From JBKPNZ01 sp046732895 (GTDB taxonomy: Bacteria; Actinomycetota; Thermoleophilia; Solirubrobacterales; 70-9): 64,000 nucleotides of DNA. The stretch is from positions 10,421 through 74,420 of the forward strand of contig JBKPNZ010000024.1 in the NCBI GenBank assembly GCA_046732895.1, given 5' to 3'. Below the pieces are notes generated by a model that worked only from the letters and a program-made list of their open reading frames with translations, did not search any database and was not told the DNA's origin. The translations under genes and the position numbers were made by a program. Shown here piece after piece: positions 32,237 to 41,889 of this stretch. Positions within the stretch are counted from its first letter, which is position 1. The number at the start of each line of letters is the position of its first letter.

Positions 32237-33925
32237 GTGCGGATGCTGCTGGAGCTGCGGATCGAGAACCTGCTCGTGATCGAGCGGGCGGAGCTTCGCT
32301 TCGGCGAGGGGCTGAACGCGATCACCGGCGAGACGGGGGCGGGCAAGACCGTGCTCGCACACTCGCTGGACCTGCTGATGGGCGGGCGCGCGCGTCCCCA
32401 GATCGTGCGCCCGGACGCCTCGGAGGCATACGTCGAAGGCGTCTTCGCGGTGCCGGAGGGCCTGCTGGAGGACCCCGAGCTGTCCGAGATCGCCGCTCGC
32501 CTGCCTGAGGAGGCGACGGAGCTCGTGCTCGGCCGGCGAGTCGGGCGGTCCGGGCGCACCAGCGCCTTCGTCCAGGGCCGCTCAGCCTCAGCGGCCGACC
32601 TGCAGGCGCTGGGGGCGCGGCTGCTCTCGTTCTACGGCCAGCACGAGCACCGCAAGCTCACGCTTGCCTCGGCCCAGCTCGAGGTACTCGACGGGTTCGT
32701 CGGCGCCGAGCAGCTGGAGCGGCGGCGGGCGTATCGCGAGCAGCACGCCATCGTCAACGCGCTCGAACGCGAGCTCAGCGATCTGCGCGAGCGGGAGGGC
32801 GCACGCGAGCGAGACCTCGACCTCCTTCGCTTCGAGCTCGCAGAGATCGAGGCGGCGGCGCCAGACCCGGCGGAGGCCCAGGAACTTGCCGGGGAGCGCG
32901 AGCGGCTCCGTCATGCCGAGGCATTGCGCCAGGCCGCCGGCGGGGTACTGGAGGCGATCTCGGGCGGAGATGACGATGCGGCAGCCGTCGGCTCCCTGCT
33001 CGCGGCGGCAGATGGGGGACTTGCCGCCGTTGCCGGGGTCGACGCTGCTCTCGATGAGCTTGCCGAGCGGCTGCGGGCCGTAGCGGTCGAGCTCGATGAC
33101 CTCGCCAGGGGCACACGCTCCTACCTCGATGGGATCGACGCTGATCCGGAGCGCCTGCAGGCCGTCGAGGAGCGACTTGCGGCGCTCGACCGCCTCGAGC
33201 GCAAGCACGGGGGAACGATCGATGCGGTGCTTGCCCATGCGGAGCGCTGCCGCGAGGAGATCGAGCGGCTCGAGAACGCGACCGAGCTGGCGGTGGAGAT
33301 CGAGGCGCGTCTCGCAGCCGCGGCCGATACCAGAGCGGCCTTGGCGGCGTGCCTCGGCAGCGCACGACGCAAGGCGGGGAAGGGCCTCGCGAAGAAGGTG
33401 GAGTCGGAACTCGAGCAGCTCGCGATGGATGGCGCGACCCTCCAGGTGGAGCTGGAGCCGCACCCGGACGGCTTCGGAGCCGCCGGCTCCGAGCGGGTCG
33501 AGCTCCTCGTGACCACCAATCCGGGGATGCCACCCTCGCCGCTGCGCGATGCGGCTTCGGGCGGCGAGCTCTCGCGCGTGATGCTCGCGCTCACAGGGCT
33601 CGCCTCCGGCGGCGGCTCCCCGACGCTCGTCTTCGACGAGATCGATGCCGGCGTCGGGGGTAAGACCGCGCGTGCCGTCGGTGAGCGCCTTCGGGGCCTG
33701 AGCGAGGCCGGCCAGGTGATCTGCATCACGCACCTTCCGCAGGTCGCCTCGCAGGCCGCAGCGCACTTCAGGATCACGAAGTCGGTCGTGGCGGGAGCGA
33801 CTCGCGCCGACGTCGAGCGGGTGGACGGCGAGGACCTCGTTGCGGAGATCGTGCGCATGCTTGGCGGCGAGCGCGGCGATGAGGCCGCGGACCGCCACGC
33901 TCGCGAACTGCTCGCAGCCGCCTGA
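32237..33925 (+). CDS. recN: DNA repair protein RecN
   Basis: RecN is an SMC-like ATPase that acts early in double-strand break repair. The 562-residue protein has the N-terminal ATPase half with Walker A GETGAGKT (31-38). A long coiled-coil region follows (about 165-350). The C-terminal half carries the ABC signature ASGGELSRVMLAL and Walker B LVFDEIDAGVGG (about 465-476). Length is typical. The GTG start at 32237 gives the standard MLLELRIENLLVIE beginning. It heads the steA-steB-pyrG group. Confidence 0.95.
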   Translation: MRMLLELRIENLLVIERAELRFGEGLNAITGETGAGKTVLAHSLDLLMGGRARPQIVRPDASEAYVEGVFAVPEGLLEDPELSEIAARLPEEATELVLGRRVGRSGRTSAFVQGRSASAADLQALGARLLSFYGQHEHRKLTLASAQLEVLDGFVGAEQLERRRAYREQHAIVNALERELSDLREREGARERDLDLLRFELAEIEAAAPDPAEAQELAGERERLRHAEALRQAAGGVLEAISGGDDDAAAVGSLLAAADGGLAAVAGVDAALDELAERLRAVAVELDDLARGTRSYLDGIDADPERLQAVEERLAALDRLERKHGGTIDAVLAHAERCREEIERLENATELAVEIEARLAAAADTRAALAACLGSARRKAGKGLAKKVESELEQLAMDGATLQVELEPHPDGFGAAGSERVELLVTTNPGMPPSPLRDAASGGELSRVMLALTGLASGGGSPTLVFDEIDAGVGGKTARAVGERLRGLSEAGQVICITHLPQVASQAAAHFRITKSVVAGATRADVERVDGEDLVAEIVRMLGGERGDEAADRHARELLAAA

Positions 33926-33954
33926 ACCGCCGGATTTCCGCATAATCGCCGGGG

Positions 33955-35145
33955 ATGGCCCCGGTTCGCACCCGAAGCCGCTTCCTGCTGCGCAGGCGTG
34001 CGGCGAGCCCGCCGCAGCCGACCGCGCCGATCCAAGGCAACGCTCGCCTGGGCCGGAGGACAAAGGATCTCGTCAAGCGGCTCGGACCCGGCGACATCGC
34101 GATCATCGATCACGCGGATCTCGACCGCATCGCGGCCGAGGACCTCGTGGCATGCGGCGTGCGGGCGGTCGTCAACTGCTCGGCCTCGTCGACCGGCCGA
34201 TATCCGAACGCGGGACCGCTCATCCTCGCCCGGTCGGGTGCACGCCTGGTCGATGCGCCGGATGCGCCGCTCTTCGACGCGCTGCGCGACGGCGATGCGA
34301 TCGTCGTCGATGGTGGCGTCGTGCGTCGGGGGGGCGAGGTCGTGGCCGAGGGCAGGATCCTCGGCGCGGATGAGCTGCGGCGACAGCTCGACGAGCAGAC
34401 GAGGCGCATCGACGCTGCGCTTGCCGCCTTCGCCGAGAACACGATGACTCACGTTCGCGAGGAGGGTGCGCTCCTCGCCGGGCAGCTGGAGCTTCCCCGG
34501 ACGCGCACGAGCTTCCGCGATCGCCACGTGCTGATCGTCGTTCGCGGGCGCACCTACCGCCAGGACCTGCGCGCGCTGCGTGCGTACATTCGCGACGTGC
34601 GGCCGATCTTGATCGGTGTCGACGGCGGGGCGGACGCGATCATCGAGGAGGGCCTCGAGCCTGACGTCCTCCTGGGCGACATGGACTCGGCGACCGACGC
34701 CGCGCTTCGCTCGGGAGCCGAGCTGATCGTTCACGCGTACCCGGATGGGCGGGCGCCCGGGCGCGAGCGCCTGCAGGAAATGGGCGTGCCACACCTCGTC
34801 GTGCCCGCACCGGGCACGAGCCAGGACCTCGCGATGCTCCTCGCGTACGAGAAGGGCGCGTCGCTGCTCGTCAGCGTGGGGGCGCACTTCAACCTCGTCG
34901 AGTTCCTCGACAAGAACCGCGCGGGCATGTCGTCGACGTTCTTGACGCGCCTGCGGGTGGGCGAGACCCTCGTTGATGCGAAGGGGGTGAGCCGCCTCTA
35001 CAACCCTGGCCCGAGCGGTCGGCAGCTGGGACTCTTCCTACTTGCCGCGCTCGTCGCGATGGTGATCGTGGTGCTCACCTCGCAGCCTTTGGCGGACCTG
35101 TTCGACCTCCTCTGGCTGAAGATCAAGCTTCTTTTGGGCCTCTAG
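33955..35145 (+). CDS. steA: SteA-like cytokinetic ring protein
   Basis: A 396-residue protein matching SteA, a conserved actinobacterial protein that with SteB affects cell separation in corynebacteria. The N-terminal half starts GRRTKDLVKRLGPGDIAIIDH. The middle is related to thiamine pyrophosphokinase (ILIGVDGGADAIIEEGLEPDVLLGDMDS, split across strands). One C-terminal membrane helix (LGLFLLAALVAMVIVVLTS) anchors it. The order recN-steA-steB and pyrG is the usual actinobacterial one, which supports the call. Confidence 0.88.
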   Translation: MAPVRTRSRFLLRRRAASPPQPTAPIQGNARLGRRTKDLVKRLGPGDIAIIDHADLDRIAAEDLVACGVRAVVNCSASSTGRYPNAGPLILARSGARLVDAPDAPLFDALRDGDAIVVDGGVVRRGGEVVAEGRILGADELRRQLDEQTRRIDAALAAFAENTMTHVREEGALLAGQLELPRTRTSFRDRHVLIVVRGRTYRQDLRALRAYIRDVRPILIGVDGGADAIIEEGLEPDVLLGDMDSATDAALRSGAELIVHAYPDGRAPGRERLQEMGVPHLVVPAPGTSQDLAMLLAYEKGASLLVSVGAHFNLVEFLDKNRAGMSSTFLTRLRVGETLVDAKGVSRLYNPGPSGRQLGLFLLAALVAMVIVVLTSQPLADLFDLLWLKIKLLLGL

Positions 35146-35151
35146 CCACCG

Positions 35152-36033
35152 ATGGGGTACTCCGCCCGCTACCACGTGGCCTCGCTTGCCGCCGTCTTCC
35201 TGGCGCTGGCAGTCGGCATCCTGATCGGCGCCGGGCTCGGGGACGACCTCGTCCGCACGAGCACTGAGAACCTGGAGGCGAGCCTGAAGGGAGACCTTTC
35301 CGACGCCCGAGACCAGATCGCTGACCTAGAGCACGAGCTCGGGCAGGAGCGCGAGTTCTCCCAGGCCGCCTATCCGGCCCTGGTCGGCCACCAGCTCGAG
35401 GGCGAGCGGATCGCTGTGGTTGCGTTCGGCGGGCTCGACGACAACCTTGGCGAGAACCTCCGTGACGCCCTCGCGCCCGCCGGCGCCAGGATCGCCCAGG
35501 TGGCGGTGATAAGCGAGCCGCCCGATTCCCACGCGATCCTGGATGCGGCGGGGAAGCGGTTCACTCGCGGCAAGGAGGGCGCGGGCGAGCAGCTCTCGGT
35601 CGTGGCGAAGCGGGCCGGACGCGACCTGGTGAGCGCCGCTCCGCTTTATTCGCGTGTGCGGGAGTCCCTTCTGTCGGGATTCAGCGGCGACGTCAAGCCG
35701 GTCAACGGTGTGATCGTGGTGCGCTCGCGGCCGTCAGGGCTCGACGGGCACGATGAGACGGCAAGCGGCCGGATCGAGGACGGGATCATCGATGGGCTCG
35801 CCGCGAGCGGGGTTCCCGTGGTCGGGGTCCAGCGCACCGACACCGACCCGTCGTCGGTGGGCTATTTCGAGTCCCGCGACATCTCGACGGTGGATGACGT
35901 CGACCTGGTCGCCGGGCAGGTCGCCTCGGTTTATGCGCTCGCAGGGGCCGAGGGCAACTTCGGCGTGAGCGGGAACGCCGATTCGCTGCTGCCGGAGCCG
36001 CTGGGCGCCGAGTCCGGAACGAGCGGTCGGTGA
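35152..36033 (+). CDS. SteB / MctB-like protein (often annotated copper transporter)
   Basis: A 293-residue protein with one N-terminal membrane helix (HVASLAAVFLALAVGILIGAG), a coiled-coil segment (about 38-75) and a globular C-terminal domain. This is the layout of the MctB family, named for copper handling in mycobacteria, and of SteB, the partner of SteA in cell separation. No obvious copper-binding Cys/Met cluster is visible. Because it directly follows steA and precedes pyrG, the SteB role is more likely. It overlaps the next gene by GTGA. Confidence 0.85.
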   Translation: MGYSARYHVASLAAVFLALAVGILIGAGLGDDLVRTSTENLEASLKGDLSDARDQIADLEHELGQEREFSQAAYPALVGHQLEGERIAVVAFGGLDDNLGENLRDALAPAGARIAQVAVISEPPDSHAILDAAGKRFTRGKEGAGEQLSVVAKRAGRDLVSAAPLYSRVRESLLSGFSGDVKPVNGVIVVRSRPSGLDGHDETASGRIEDGIIDGLAASGVPVVGVQRTDTDPSSVGYFESRDISTVDDVDLVAGQVASVYALAGAEGNFGVSGNADSLLPEPLGAESGTSGR

Positions 36034-36893
36034 GGCTCTCCGGCCTTGTCGTCGCGGCCGCGGTCGCCGCGGTCGCCGCGGGGCCGTGGCTGCGTGACAT
36101 GCGCCGGGTCGGCCTCGTACGGCGCAACTACCGCGACCGCGAGGCGGCGTTCCCGGCCGGCGCCGTGCTCGTCGCCTGCTCGTTGCTCGCCCTCGCGCCC
36201 TTGGCGGTGCTCGACGATCGCGCCGATCTCGACCTGCTCGATCCAGAGCTCCGCCGCTGGATGGCCTACGTCCTCGGGGTGAGCTTGCTCGGGCTGCTCG
36301 ATGACGCCTTGGGCCGCGGCGCCGCCGCAGGAACGCCGCGGGGGTGGCGGGGCCATGCTCGCACGGTGGTGGGCGGAGGCTTCTCGACAGGCGCGATCAA
36401 GGCCGCCGGAGCACTTGCGCTTGCCGCCTACGCCACCTCCGGGCTCGGGCAGCAGGGCCTTCGCTACGTCGCCGACCTCGCGCTCCTGCTGTTGGCCACC
36501 AACCTCTTCAACCTGCTCGACCTGCGCCCGGGACGCGTCGAGAAGGCGCTGGTCCTGCTCCTCGCCGGCCTGTGCCTGGGCGCGTGGACGGCGGCACCCC
36601 TCGACCTGCTCGGGCTCTTCATCGGCCCCGTGCTGGTGGTCGCGGTGTTCACGCTGCACGAGCAGGCGATGCTGGGCGACACCGGCTCGAACCTAGTGGG
36701 CGCCCTCGCGGGCGTCGCCCTGCTCACGACCCTGGGCGACACCGGGCGTTTGATCGCGCTCGCCGTGGTCGCTGCGCTCACCATCTTCGGGGAATTTCGG
36801 TCGATCTCCGCCGTCATCGAGCGCGTTCCGCTTCTGCGCGCTCTAGACTCGTTCGGCAGGTTGAAAGAGCCGTCGAGGACAGAGAAAAGATGA
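36030..36893 (+). CDS. MraY/WecA-like glycosyl-phosphotransferase family membrane protein
   Basis: A 287-residue polytopic protein of the GT4 (MraY/WecA) type. The Asp-rich LLGLLDDALG segment after helix 2-3, the catalytic-loop-like NLFNLLDLRPGR and the LGDTGSNLVGALAG motif are all visible. It is shorter than MraY (about 360) and lacks the C-terminal His-rich loop of WecA-type enzymes, so its donor and lipid acceptor are unknown. Placement between steB and pyrG suggests a role in envelope biogenesis. Both ends overlap neighbours by 4 bp. Confidence 0.82.
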   Translation: MRLSGLVVAAAVAAVAAGPWLRDMRRVGLVRRNYRDREAAFPAGAVLVACSLLALAPLAVLDDRADLDLLDPELRRWMAYVLGVSLLGLLDDALGRGAAAGTPRGWRGHARTVVGGGFSTGAIKAAGALALAAYATSGLGQQGLRYVADLALLLLATNLFNLLDLRPGRVEKALVLLLAGLCLGAWTAAPLDLLGLFIGPVLVVAVFTLHEQAMLGDTGSNLVGALAGVALLTTLGDTGRLIALAVVAALTIFGEFRSISAVIERVPLLRALDSFGRLKEPSRTEKR

Positions 36894-38566
36894 AGCCGGG
36901 CGAGACGCGCTTCATCTTCGTCACCGGCGGCGTTGTCTCCTCGCTGGGCAAGGGGATCGCATCGGCCTCGATCGGCCGTCTGCTCGTGAGTCGCGGCTTC
37001 CGGGTCCAGCTCCAGAAGTTCGACCCTTACATCAACGTCGACCCGGGGACGATGAGCCCGTTCCAGCACGGCGAGGTCTTCGTGACCGAGGACGGCGCCG
37101 AGACCGATCTCGACCTCGGCCACTACGAGCGGTACACCGACGAGAACACCTCGCGTGCCTCGAACGTCACCGCCGGCGCCGTCTACAACTCCGTGATCCG
37201 CCGTGAGCGCCGCGGCGACTACCTCGGCGCGACCGTCCAGGTGATCCCCCACATCACCGACGAGATCAAGCAGCGGATCCTGATCGTCGCCGAGTCCCAG
37301 GCTGTTGACTTCGTGATCACCGAGATCGGCGGGACCGTCGGCGACATCGAATCGCTTCCGTTCCTCGAGGCGATCCGCCAGCTCTACACCGACCTCGGTT
37401 CCAAGCGGTGCATGTTCGTCCATCTCACGCTCGTGCCGTATGTCGGCCATGCGGGCGAGATGAAGACCAAGCCCACGCAGCACTCGGTCAACGAGCTGCG
37501 CCGCATCGGGATCCAGCCGCACGCGCTCGTCTGCCGCTCGGAGAAGGGGCTCGAGCGCGAGATTCGTCGCAAGATCGCGCTCTTCGGCAGCGTTCCGGAG
37601 GACGCGGTGATCTCGGCCCGCGACGTCGACAACGTCTACAAGGTGCCGCTGGTGCTGCGGGCCGAGGGCGTCGACGACCTCGTCCTCGACCACTTCGGCA
37701 TCGAGGCCGACGCGCCCGATCTGTCCGACTGGGAGGAGTTGGTCCGGCGCGCCGACGCCTGCGAGGGCACGGCGAAGATCGCGCTGGTCGGCAAGTACGT
37801 GCAGCTCGAGGACGCCTACAAGTCGGTGATCGAAGCGCTCCAGCACGGCGGCTATCACCACGGCATCAACGTCGACGTCAGGCTCGTCGACTCGGAGGAC
37901 TTCGACGCCGAGGAGATCGCCGGGTGGGCCGACGGCATCCTCATTCCCGGCGGTTTCGGCGAGCGCGGGATCGAGGGCAAGATCGACGCCGCGCGGGTTG
38001 CGCGCCAGCGCGAGATCCCCTATCTGGGGATCTGCCTGGGCATGCAGATCGCGGTCGCCGAGTTCGCTCGCAACGTCGCCGACATGGACGGCGCCAACTC
38101 GACCGAGTTCGACCCCGAGACGCCGTTCCCGGTCGTGGACCTCCTGCCCGAGCAGAAGGAGGTCTCGGACATGGGCGGGACGATGCGCCTGGGCGCGGAT
38201 CCCGTAAAGATCCACGAGGGGACCCGGGCGCGTGAGATCTTCGGCGAGGCCGTCATCTACAAGCGCCACCGCCACCGCTATGAGGTCAACAACCAGCTGC
38301 GCCGGCGCCTCGAAGACGAGGGGCTGGTGGCAGGCGGGACCTCGCCGGACGAGCGACTGGTCGAGATCATCGAGCTGCCCGACCACCCCTTCTTCGTCGC
38401 CTCGCAGTTCCACCCGGAGTTCAACTCACGGCCCACGCGCCCCGAGCCGCTCTTCCGCGACTTCGTCGGCGCTGCGGCCGAGCGCGCCCGCTCGCGGGCC
38501 ATCGCCCGGGACGAGGCGGCGGACTCCGACGACGCCGAGATCAGCGTCCGCCACCAAGCCGGCTAG
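36890..38566 (+). CDS. pyrG: CTP synthase
   Basis: PyrG aminates UTP to CTP using ATP and glutamine. The 558-residue protein has the synthetase domain from residue 1 (FVTGGVVSSLGKGI P-loop, KFDPYINVDPGTMSP, then EDGAETDLDLGHYERY). The C-terminal glutaminase domain carries the nucleophile Cys382 in GICLGMQ and the late His/Glu pair in SQFHPEF. The C-terminal 30 residues are extra. ATG 36890 overlaps the previous stop and gives MKPGETRFIFVTGG, so the long upstream open frame is not used. Confidence 0.97.
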   Translation: MKPGETRFIFVTGGVVSSLGKGIASASIGRLLVSRGFRVQLQKFDPYINVDPGTMSPFQHGEVFVTEDGAETDLDLGHYERYTDENTSRASNVTAGAVYNSVIRRERRGDYLGATVQVIPHITDEIKQRILIVAESQAVDFVITEIGGTVGDIESLPFLEAIRQLYTDLGSKRCMFVHLTLVPYVGHAGEMKTKPTQHSVNELRRIGIQPHALVCRSEKGLEREIRRKIALFGSVPEDAVISARDVDNVYKVPLVLRAEGVDDLVLDHFGIEADAPDLSDWEELVRRADACEGTAKIALVGKYVQLEDAYKSVIEALQHGGYHHGINVDVRLVDSEDFDAEEIAGWADGILIPGGFGERGIEGKIDAARVARQREIPYLGICLGMQIAVAEFARNVADMDGANSTEFDPETPFPVVDLLPEQKEVSDMGGTMRLGADPVKIHEGTRAREIFGEAVIYKRHRHRYEVNNQLRRRLEDEGLVAGGTSPDERLVEIIELPDHPFFVASQFHPEFNSRPTRPEPLFRDFVGAAAERARSRAIARDEAADSDDAEISVRHQAG

Positions 38567-38642
38567 GGCCCGGGCCGGCAAGTCACCCACTCGACGATTT
38601 CCGTCCACGGTCTGGACGCGCCGACGATGGCGGACGTTCGCG

Positions 38643-39068
38643 TCAGTCCGAGCCGAGGCGCGTCTCGCCGCTCTCCGTGATCGTCCAATGCGGGTTGTGG
38701 CAGACCTCCCACGGGTGGCCGTCGGGGTCGATGAAGATGCCCGAATAGCCGCCCCAGAAGGTCTCGGCGCCCGGGCGGCCGATGGTCGCGCCCGCCTTCT
38801 CCGCCTGCGCGATCACGGCGTCAACCTCCTCGGGTGACGAGACGTTGTAGGCAAGCGTGATGCCACCCCAGCCCGGCGCGTTCTCGACGACCGAGTCCTC
38901 GGCGAGCTTCGCCCGGTCCCACAGCGCAACGATCATCCCGCCCGCCTGGAAGAAGACGACGTCGTCGTCCGGCTCGGCGTTCGAGTGCCAGCCCATGCCC
39001 TCGTAGAACGCGCGGGCACGAGCGAGATCCGTCACGCCGAGGGTGATGAGGCTGACTCGCTGGTCCAT
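38643..39068 (-). CDS. VOC (glyoxalase/bleomycin resistance) family protein
   Basis: A 141-residue protein with two beta-alpha-beta-beta-beta units of the vicinal oxygen chelate fold (RVSLITLGVTDLARARAFYEGMG, and later YSGIFIDPDGHPWEVCHNP). The late Glu in PWEVC and other polar positions could bind a metal. This superfamily includes glyoxalases, dioxygenases and antibiotic-binding proteins, so the substrate is open. The start ATG 39068 gives MDQRVSLITLGVTDLA, the normal family beginning. It is divergent from the M20 peptidase gene. Confidence 0.88.
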   Translation of the reverse strand: MDQRVSLITLGVTDLARARAFYEGMGWHSNAEPDDDVVFFQAGGMIVALWDRAKLAEDSVVENAPGWGGITLAYNVSSPEEVDAVIAQAEKAGATIGRPGAETFWGGYSGIFIDPDGHPWEVCHNPHWTITESGETRLGSD

Positions 39069-39125
39069 CGGGGCGATCCTGCCATATCCGATCCCGGGGC
39101 GCGCTAGCGCATAGCCTTGGCGCCT

Positions 39126-40232
39126 ATGAGCGACGGGCTCCTGTTCAACCGGTTCACCCGGCTCTGCGAGATCCCGAGCCCGACGGGCGACGAGCGGGCG
39201 ATGGCGGACGCGGTTGCCGCCGAGCTCGAAGGCCTGGGGCTGGAGGTCCACGAGGACGGAGCGGCGGGACCGGCGCGAGCCGGAGCGGGGAACGTGATCG
39301 CGCGCATTCCGGGAGCAGGCGACGAGTGGGTCATGTTCTGCGCTCACCTGGACACCGTGCCCGAGGGGGGACCGATCGAAGTGGTCCTCGAGGACGGCGT
39401 CTTTCGCAGCAAGGGCGAGACGATCCTGGGCGCTGACAACAAGGCCGCGGTGGCCGTGCTGATCGAGCTGGCCGCGCGTCACGCCACGGCGGCCGCCCCA
39501 CCTCCGTACGGGATCGAGCTCGTGTTCACGGTCGCGGAGGAGGACGGGCTGCGCGGTGCGAAGGAGCTCGACACCGACGCGCTCAGGGCACGGTGCGGAT
39601 TCGTGCTCGACCACGCCTCGCCGATCGGCGAGATCATCACGGCCGCCCCCACCTATAAGAAGCTGCTCGCCGACTTCGAGGGAACCGAGGCGCACTCGGG
39701 CATCCGCCCCGAGGACGGTCACAACGCGATCCTGGCCGCAGCGACCGCGGTCTCCGCAATGGCGCTTGGCCGGCTCGACCCGGAGACCACGGCCAACATC
39801 GGGGTGATCAATGGCGGTACGGCGTCAAACGTGGTCGCCGGGCACTGCCACGTGGACGGCGAAGCCCGCAGCCTCGACGATGCCAGGGTCAGCGAGGTGA
39901 TCGGCTCGATGGTTGACGCGTGCACATGGGCGGCGTCCGAGCATGGCTGCGATGTGGACGTTGACGTCGTCGAGATGTTCCGCGGGTACCGGCTGGCCTC
40001 CAGCTCCACGGCGCTCGCCTTCGGGCGCCAGGCGCTGGAGCGGTGCGGGCACGAGGTCAAGGAAGTCACCACGGGCGGTGGGAGCGATGCGAACGCGCTT
40101 GCGGTGAAGGGCTACGACTGCGTGCTGCTTGCCAACGGCACCGAGGCGAATCACACGCCGGCCGAGAGCGTCGCCGCGGTTCGGCTGGTCCAGATGCTCG
40201 CGGTCTGCGACGCGATCGTCGCCGGCGGGTGA
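39126..40232 (+). CDS. M20 family zinc peptidase (peptidase T-like)
   Basis: A 368-residue cytosolic zinc peptidase. The metal site is visible in HLDTVPEG (His and Asp), GADNKAAVA (bridging Asp), EEDGLRGAKELD (catalytic Glu pair) and the final NHTPAESV. The small domain for dimerisation lies between about residues 175 and 285 (GTEAHSGIRPEDG). The pattern fits PepT/YqjE-like tripeptidases. I prefer ATG 39126 over a TTG 9 bases upstream. Confidence 0.9.
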   Translation: MSDGLLFNRFTRLCEIPSPTGDERAMADAVAAELEGLGLEVHEDGAAGPARAGAGNVIARIPGAGDEWVMFCAHLDTVPEGGPIEVVLEDGVFRSKGETILGADNKAAVAVLIELAARHATAAAPPPYGIELVFTVAEEDGLRGAKELDTDALRARCGFVLDHASPIGEIITAAPTYKKLLADFEGTEAHSGIRPEDGHNAILAAATAVSAMALGRLDPETTANIGVINGGTASNVVAGHCHVDGEARSLDDARVSEVIGSMVDACTWAASEHGCDVDVDVVEMFRGYRLASSSTALAFGRQALERCGHEVKEVTTGGGSDANALAVKGYDCVLLANGTEANHTPAESVAAVRLVQMLAVCDAIVAGG

Positions 40233-40239
40233 GTTGCCA

Positions 40240-41298
40240 GTGCTGAAGTTGCGGCGCGGCATGGTCGTCGAGCTCGAGCCGCTGACCGTCGAGGTGGACG
40301 GCGAGCGGCGGCGGGCGTGGGCGGACGAGAGCCTGGTCGGCGAGATGGCGGCGGGCGACGAGGTGATCGTCAACACGGAGGCGCTGGACCTCGACCTTGG
40401 ATCGGGTGGGTTCGACGTCGTGCACGTGAATCTGACCCGCGGGCTAGACGGCGAGGGGGCGAGCGGAGCGCACGTGATGAAGCTGAACTACACGTCCCTC
40501 CAGCACCCCGTCGAGCCGGTCGAGGTGCCGAACGACGCCAACGCGCGCACGCCGCCCGTGCTCGTCATTCCCCTCCACGGCCACCTGGCGCCGGCGGCGT
40601 GGGCGGCCGCCCAGGCGCGCCCTGGGCTCGAGGTTGGATACGTACAAACGCCGGGCGGCGCCCTGCCGGGATCCCTGTCTCGGGACGTCCGGGTGCTGCG
40701 CGAGCGCGGTCTGCTCGCCGGGCACATCACGGCCGGCCCGGCCTACGGCGGACAGCACGAGGCGATCAGCGTCGTCGGCGCGCTCGATGCCGCCGCGCGT
40801 AGGCTGGAATGGGGCGCGGTGATCGCCGGGCCCGGTCCCGGCATCCTGGGCTCGTCGAGGCGCTACGGGCACGGAGGGATGGCGGCCCTCGAGACGGCTC
40901 ACTCGGCCCTCGCACTCGGCTTGCCGACCCTTGCCTCACCACGCCTTTCGAGCTCTGACCCGCGCCCGCGGCATCGCGGCCTGAGCCACCACACCCGGGC
41001 GCTGCTCGAGCTCGTGCTCGGGACCCTTCGCGTCCCGGTCCCCGAGGCGGAGCTGGAGGGGTGGCCGATGCTCGACGCCGATGCCCCGGAGGGCGGCTCG
41101 GCCCAGGCCGCGCTCGACTCGCTGATCGAGCTGTGCGCCGACGATCACGACATCGCCGTGATGAGAGTCAACCTCGACGGGTATGCGCAGAGCGGCCTGC
41201 CGGCCACGACCATGGGACGTCCGATCGCCGAAGATCCCCTCTTCTTCGCCGCGCCGCTCGCGGCGGGCCGCGCTCTGGCGGAGGCGGCCGGCCGATGA
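40240..41298 (+). CDS. DUF3866 family protein
   Basis: A soluble 352-residue protein of DUF3866, found mainly in actinobacteria and some other Gram-positives, with no known activity. Recognisable blocks include VMKLNYTSLQHPVEPVE, PPVLVIPLHGHLAPA, AGHITAGPAYGGQHEAISV and GLSHHTRALLELVLG, the last two with several conserved His. Start GTG at 40240 lies 7 bp after the M20 peptidase stop; an alternative is ATG at 40261. It overlaps the NUDIX gene by ATGA, and this group runs into xerD. Confidence 0.85.
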   Translation: MLKLRRGMVVELEPLTVEVDGERRRAWADESLVGEMAAGDEVIVNTEALDLDLGSGGFDVVHVNLTRGLDGEGASGAHVMKLNYTSLQHPVEPVEVPNDANARTPPVLVIPLHGHLAPAAWAAAQARPGLEVGYVQTPGGALPGSLSRDVRVLRERGLLAGHITAGPAYGGQHEAISVVGALDAAARRLEWGAVIAGPGPGILGSSRRYGHGGMAALETAHSALALGLPTLASPRLSSSDPRPRHRGLSHHTRALLELVLGTLRVPVPEAELEGWPMLDADAPEGGSAQAALDSLIELCADDHDIAVMRVNLDGYAQSGLPATTMGRPIAEDPLFFAAPLAAGRALAEAAGR

Positions 41299-41825
41299 CG
41301 GCGATGGAACGCATCGGCTCGAAGCAGGTGTATGACGGTGCGATCGCGAGCGTTCGTATCGACGAGTACCGCTACGACGACGGCTCCACGGCCGAACGCG
41401 AGGTCGTCGAGCACCCCGGTGCAGTCGCGATCGTGGCCCATGACTCCGAGTTCGTCTATCTGGTGCGCCAGCCCCGTGAGGCCGTGGATGAGGGGGCGCT
41501 GCTGGAGCTTCCTGCCGGCAAGCTCGACGTCGAGGGCGAGAGTCGCCTGGACTGCGCGAAACGCGAGCTCGATGAGGAGATCGCCAAACGAGCCGAGGAG
41601 TGGAGCGAGCTGAAGCGCTTCTACACGAGCCCCGGGTTCGCCCAGGAGGAGGTCACCCTGTTTCTGGCGACCGGCCTCTCGGATACCGACACCGAGTCCG
41701 ATCCGCAGGAGCGGCTCGAGATCGTGCCGTGGCGCCTCGACGCCCTCGACGGCGCCATCGCGGCGTGTCACGACTCCAAGTCGCTGATCGGCCTGCTGAT
41801 CCTGCGCGACGCCCTGCGCTCCTGA
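41295..41825 (+). CDS. NUDIX hydrolase, ADP-ribose pyrophosphatase-like
   Basis: A 176-residue protein with the fold and upstream features of ADP-ribose pyrophosphatases (GAVAIVAHDSEFVYLVRQPRE, then LLELPAGKLD). The Nudix box is recognisable as GKLDVEGESRLDCAKRELDEE. It has one extra residue between the first Gly and Glu and lacks the usual final Gly. The catalytic REL-x-EE core is intact. Its position between DUF3866 and xerD matches the order seen in other actinobacteria. Confidence 0.88.
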   Translation: MTAMERIGSKQVYDGAIASVRIDEYRYDDGSTAEREVVEHPGAVAIVAHDSEFVYLVRQPREAVDEGALLELPAGKLDVEGESRLDCAKRELDEEIAKRAEEWSELKRFYTSPGFAQEEVTLFLATGLSDTDTESDPQERLEIVPWRLDALDGAIAACHDSKSLIGLLILRDALRS

Positions 41826-41889
41826 TCGGCCGAACGCACGGCCGTTTGCACCGGCAGGGCTGGCACGTCCCCGCCCGAACAACTCCGGC

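Noticed and set aside
36464..38413. Long minus-strand frame opposite pyrG (649 residues)
   Set aside because: Shadow of pyrG; low-complexity Asp/Val/Leu-rich translation without domain features.
41295..41825. NUDIX gene as an inactive variant
   Set aside because: One extra residue in the Nudix box is tolerated in the ADP-ribose pyrophosphatase group and the REL-x-EE core is intact.
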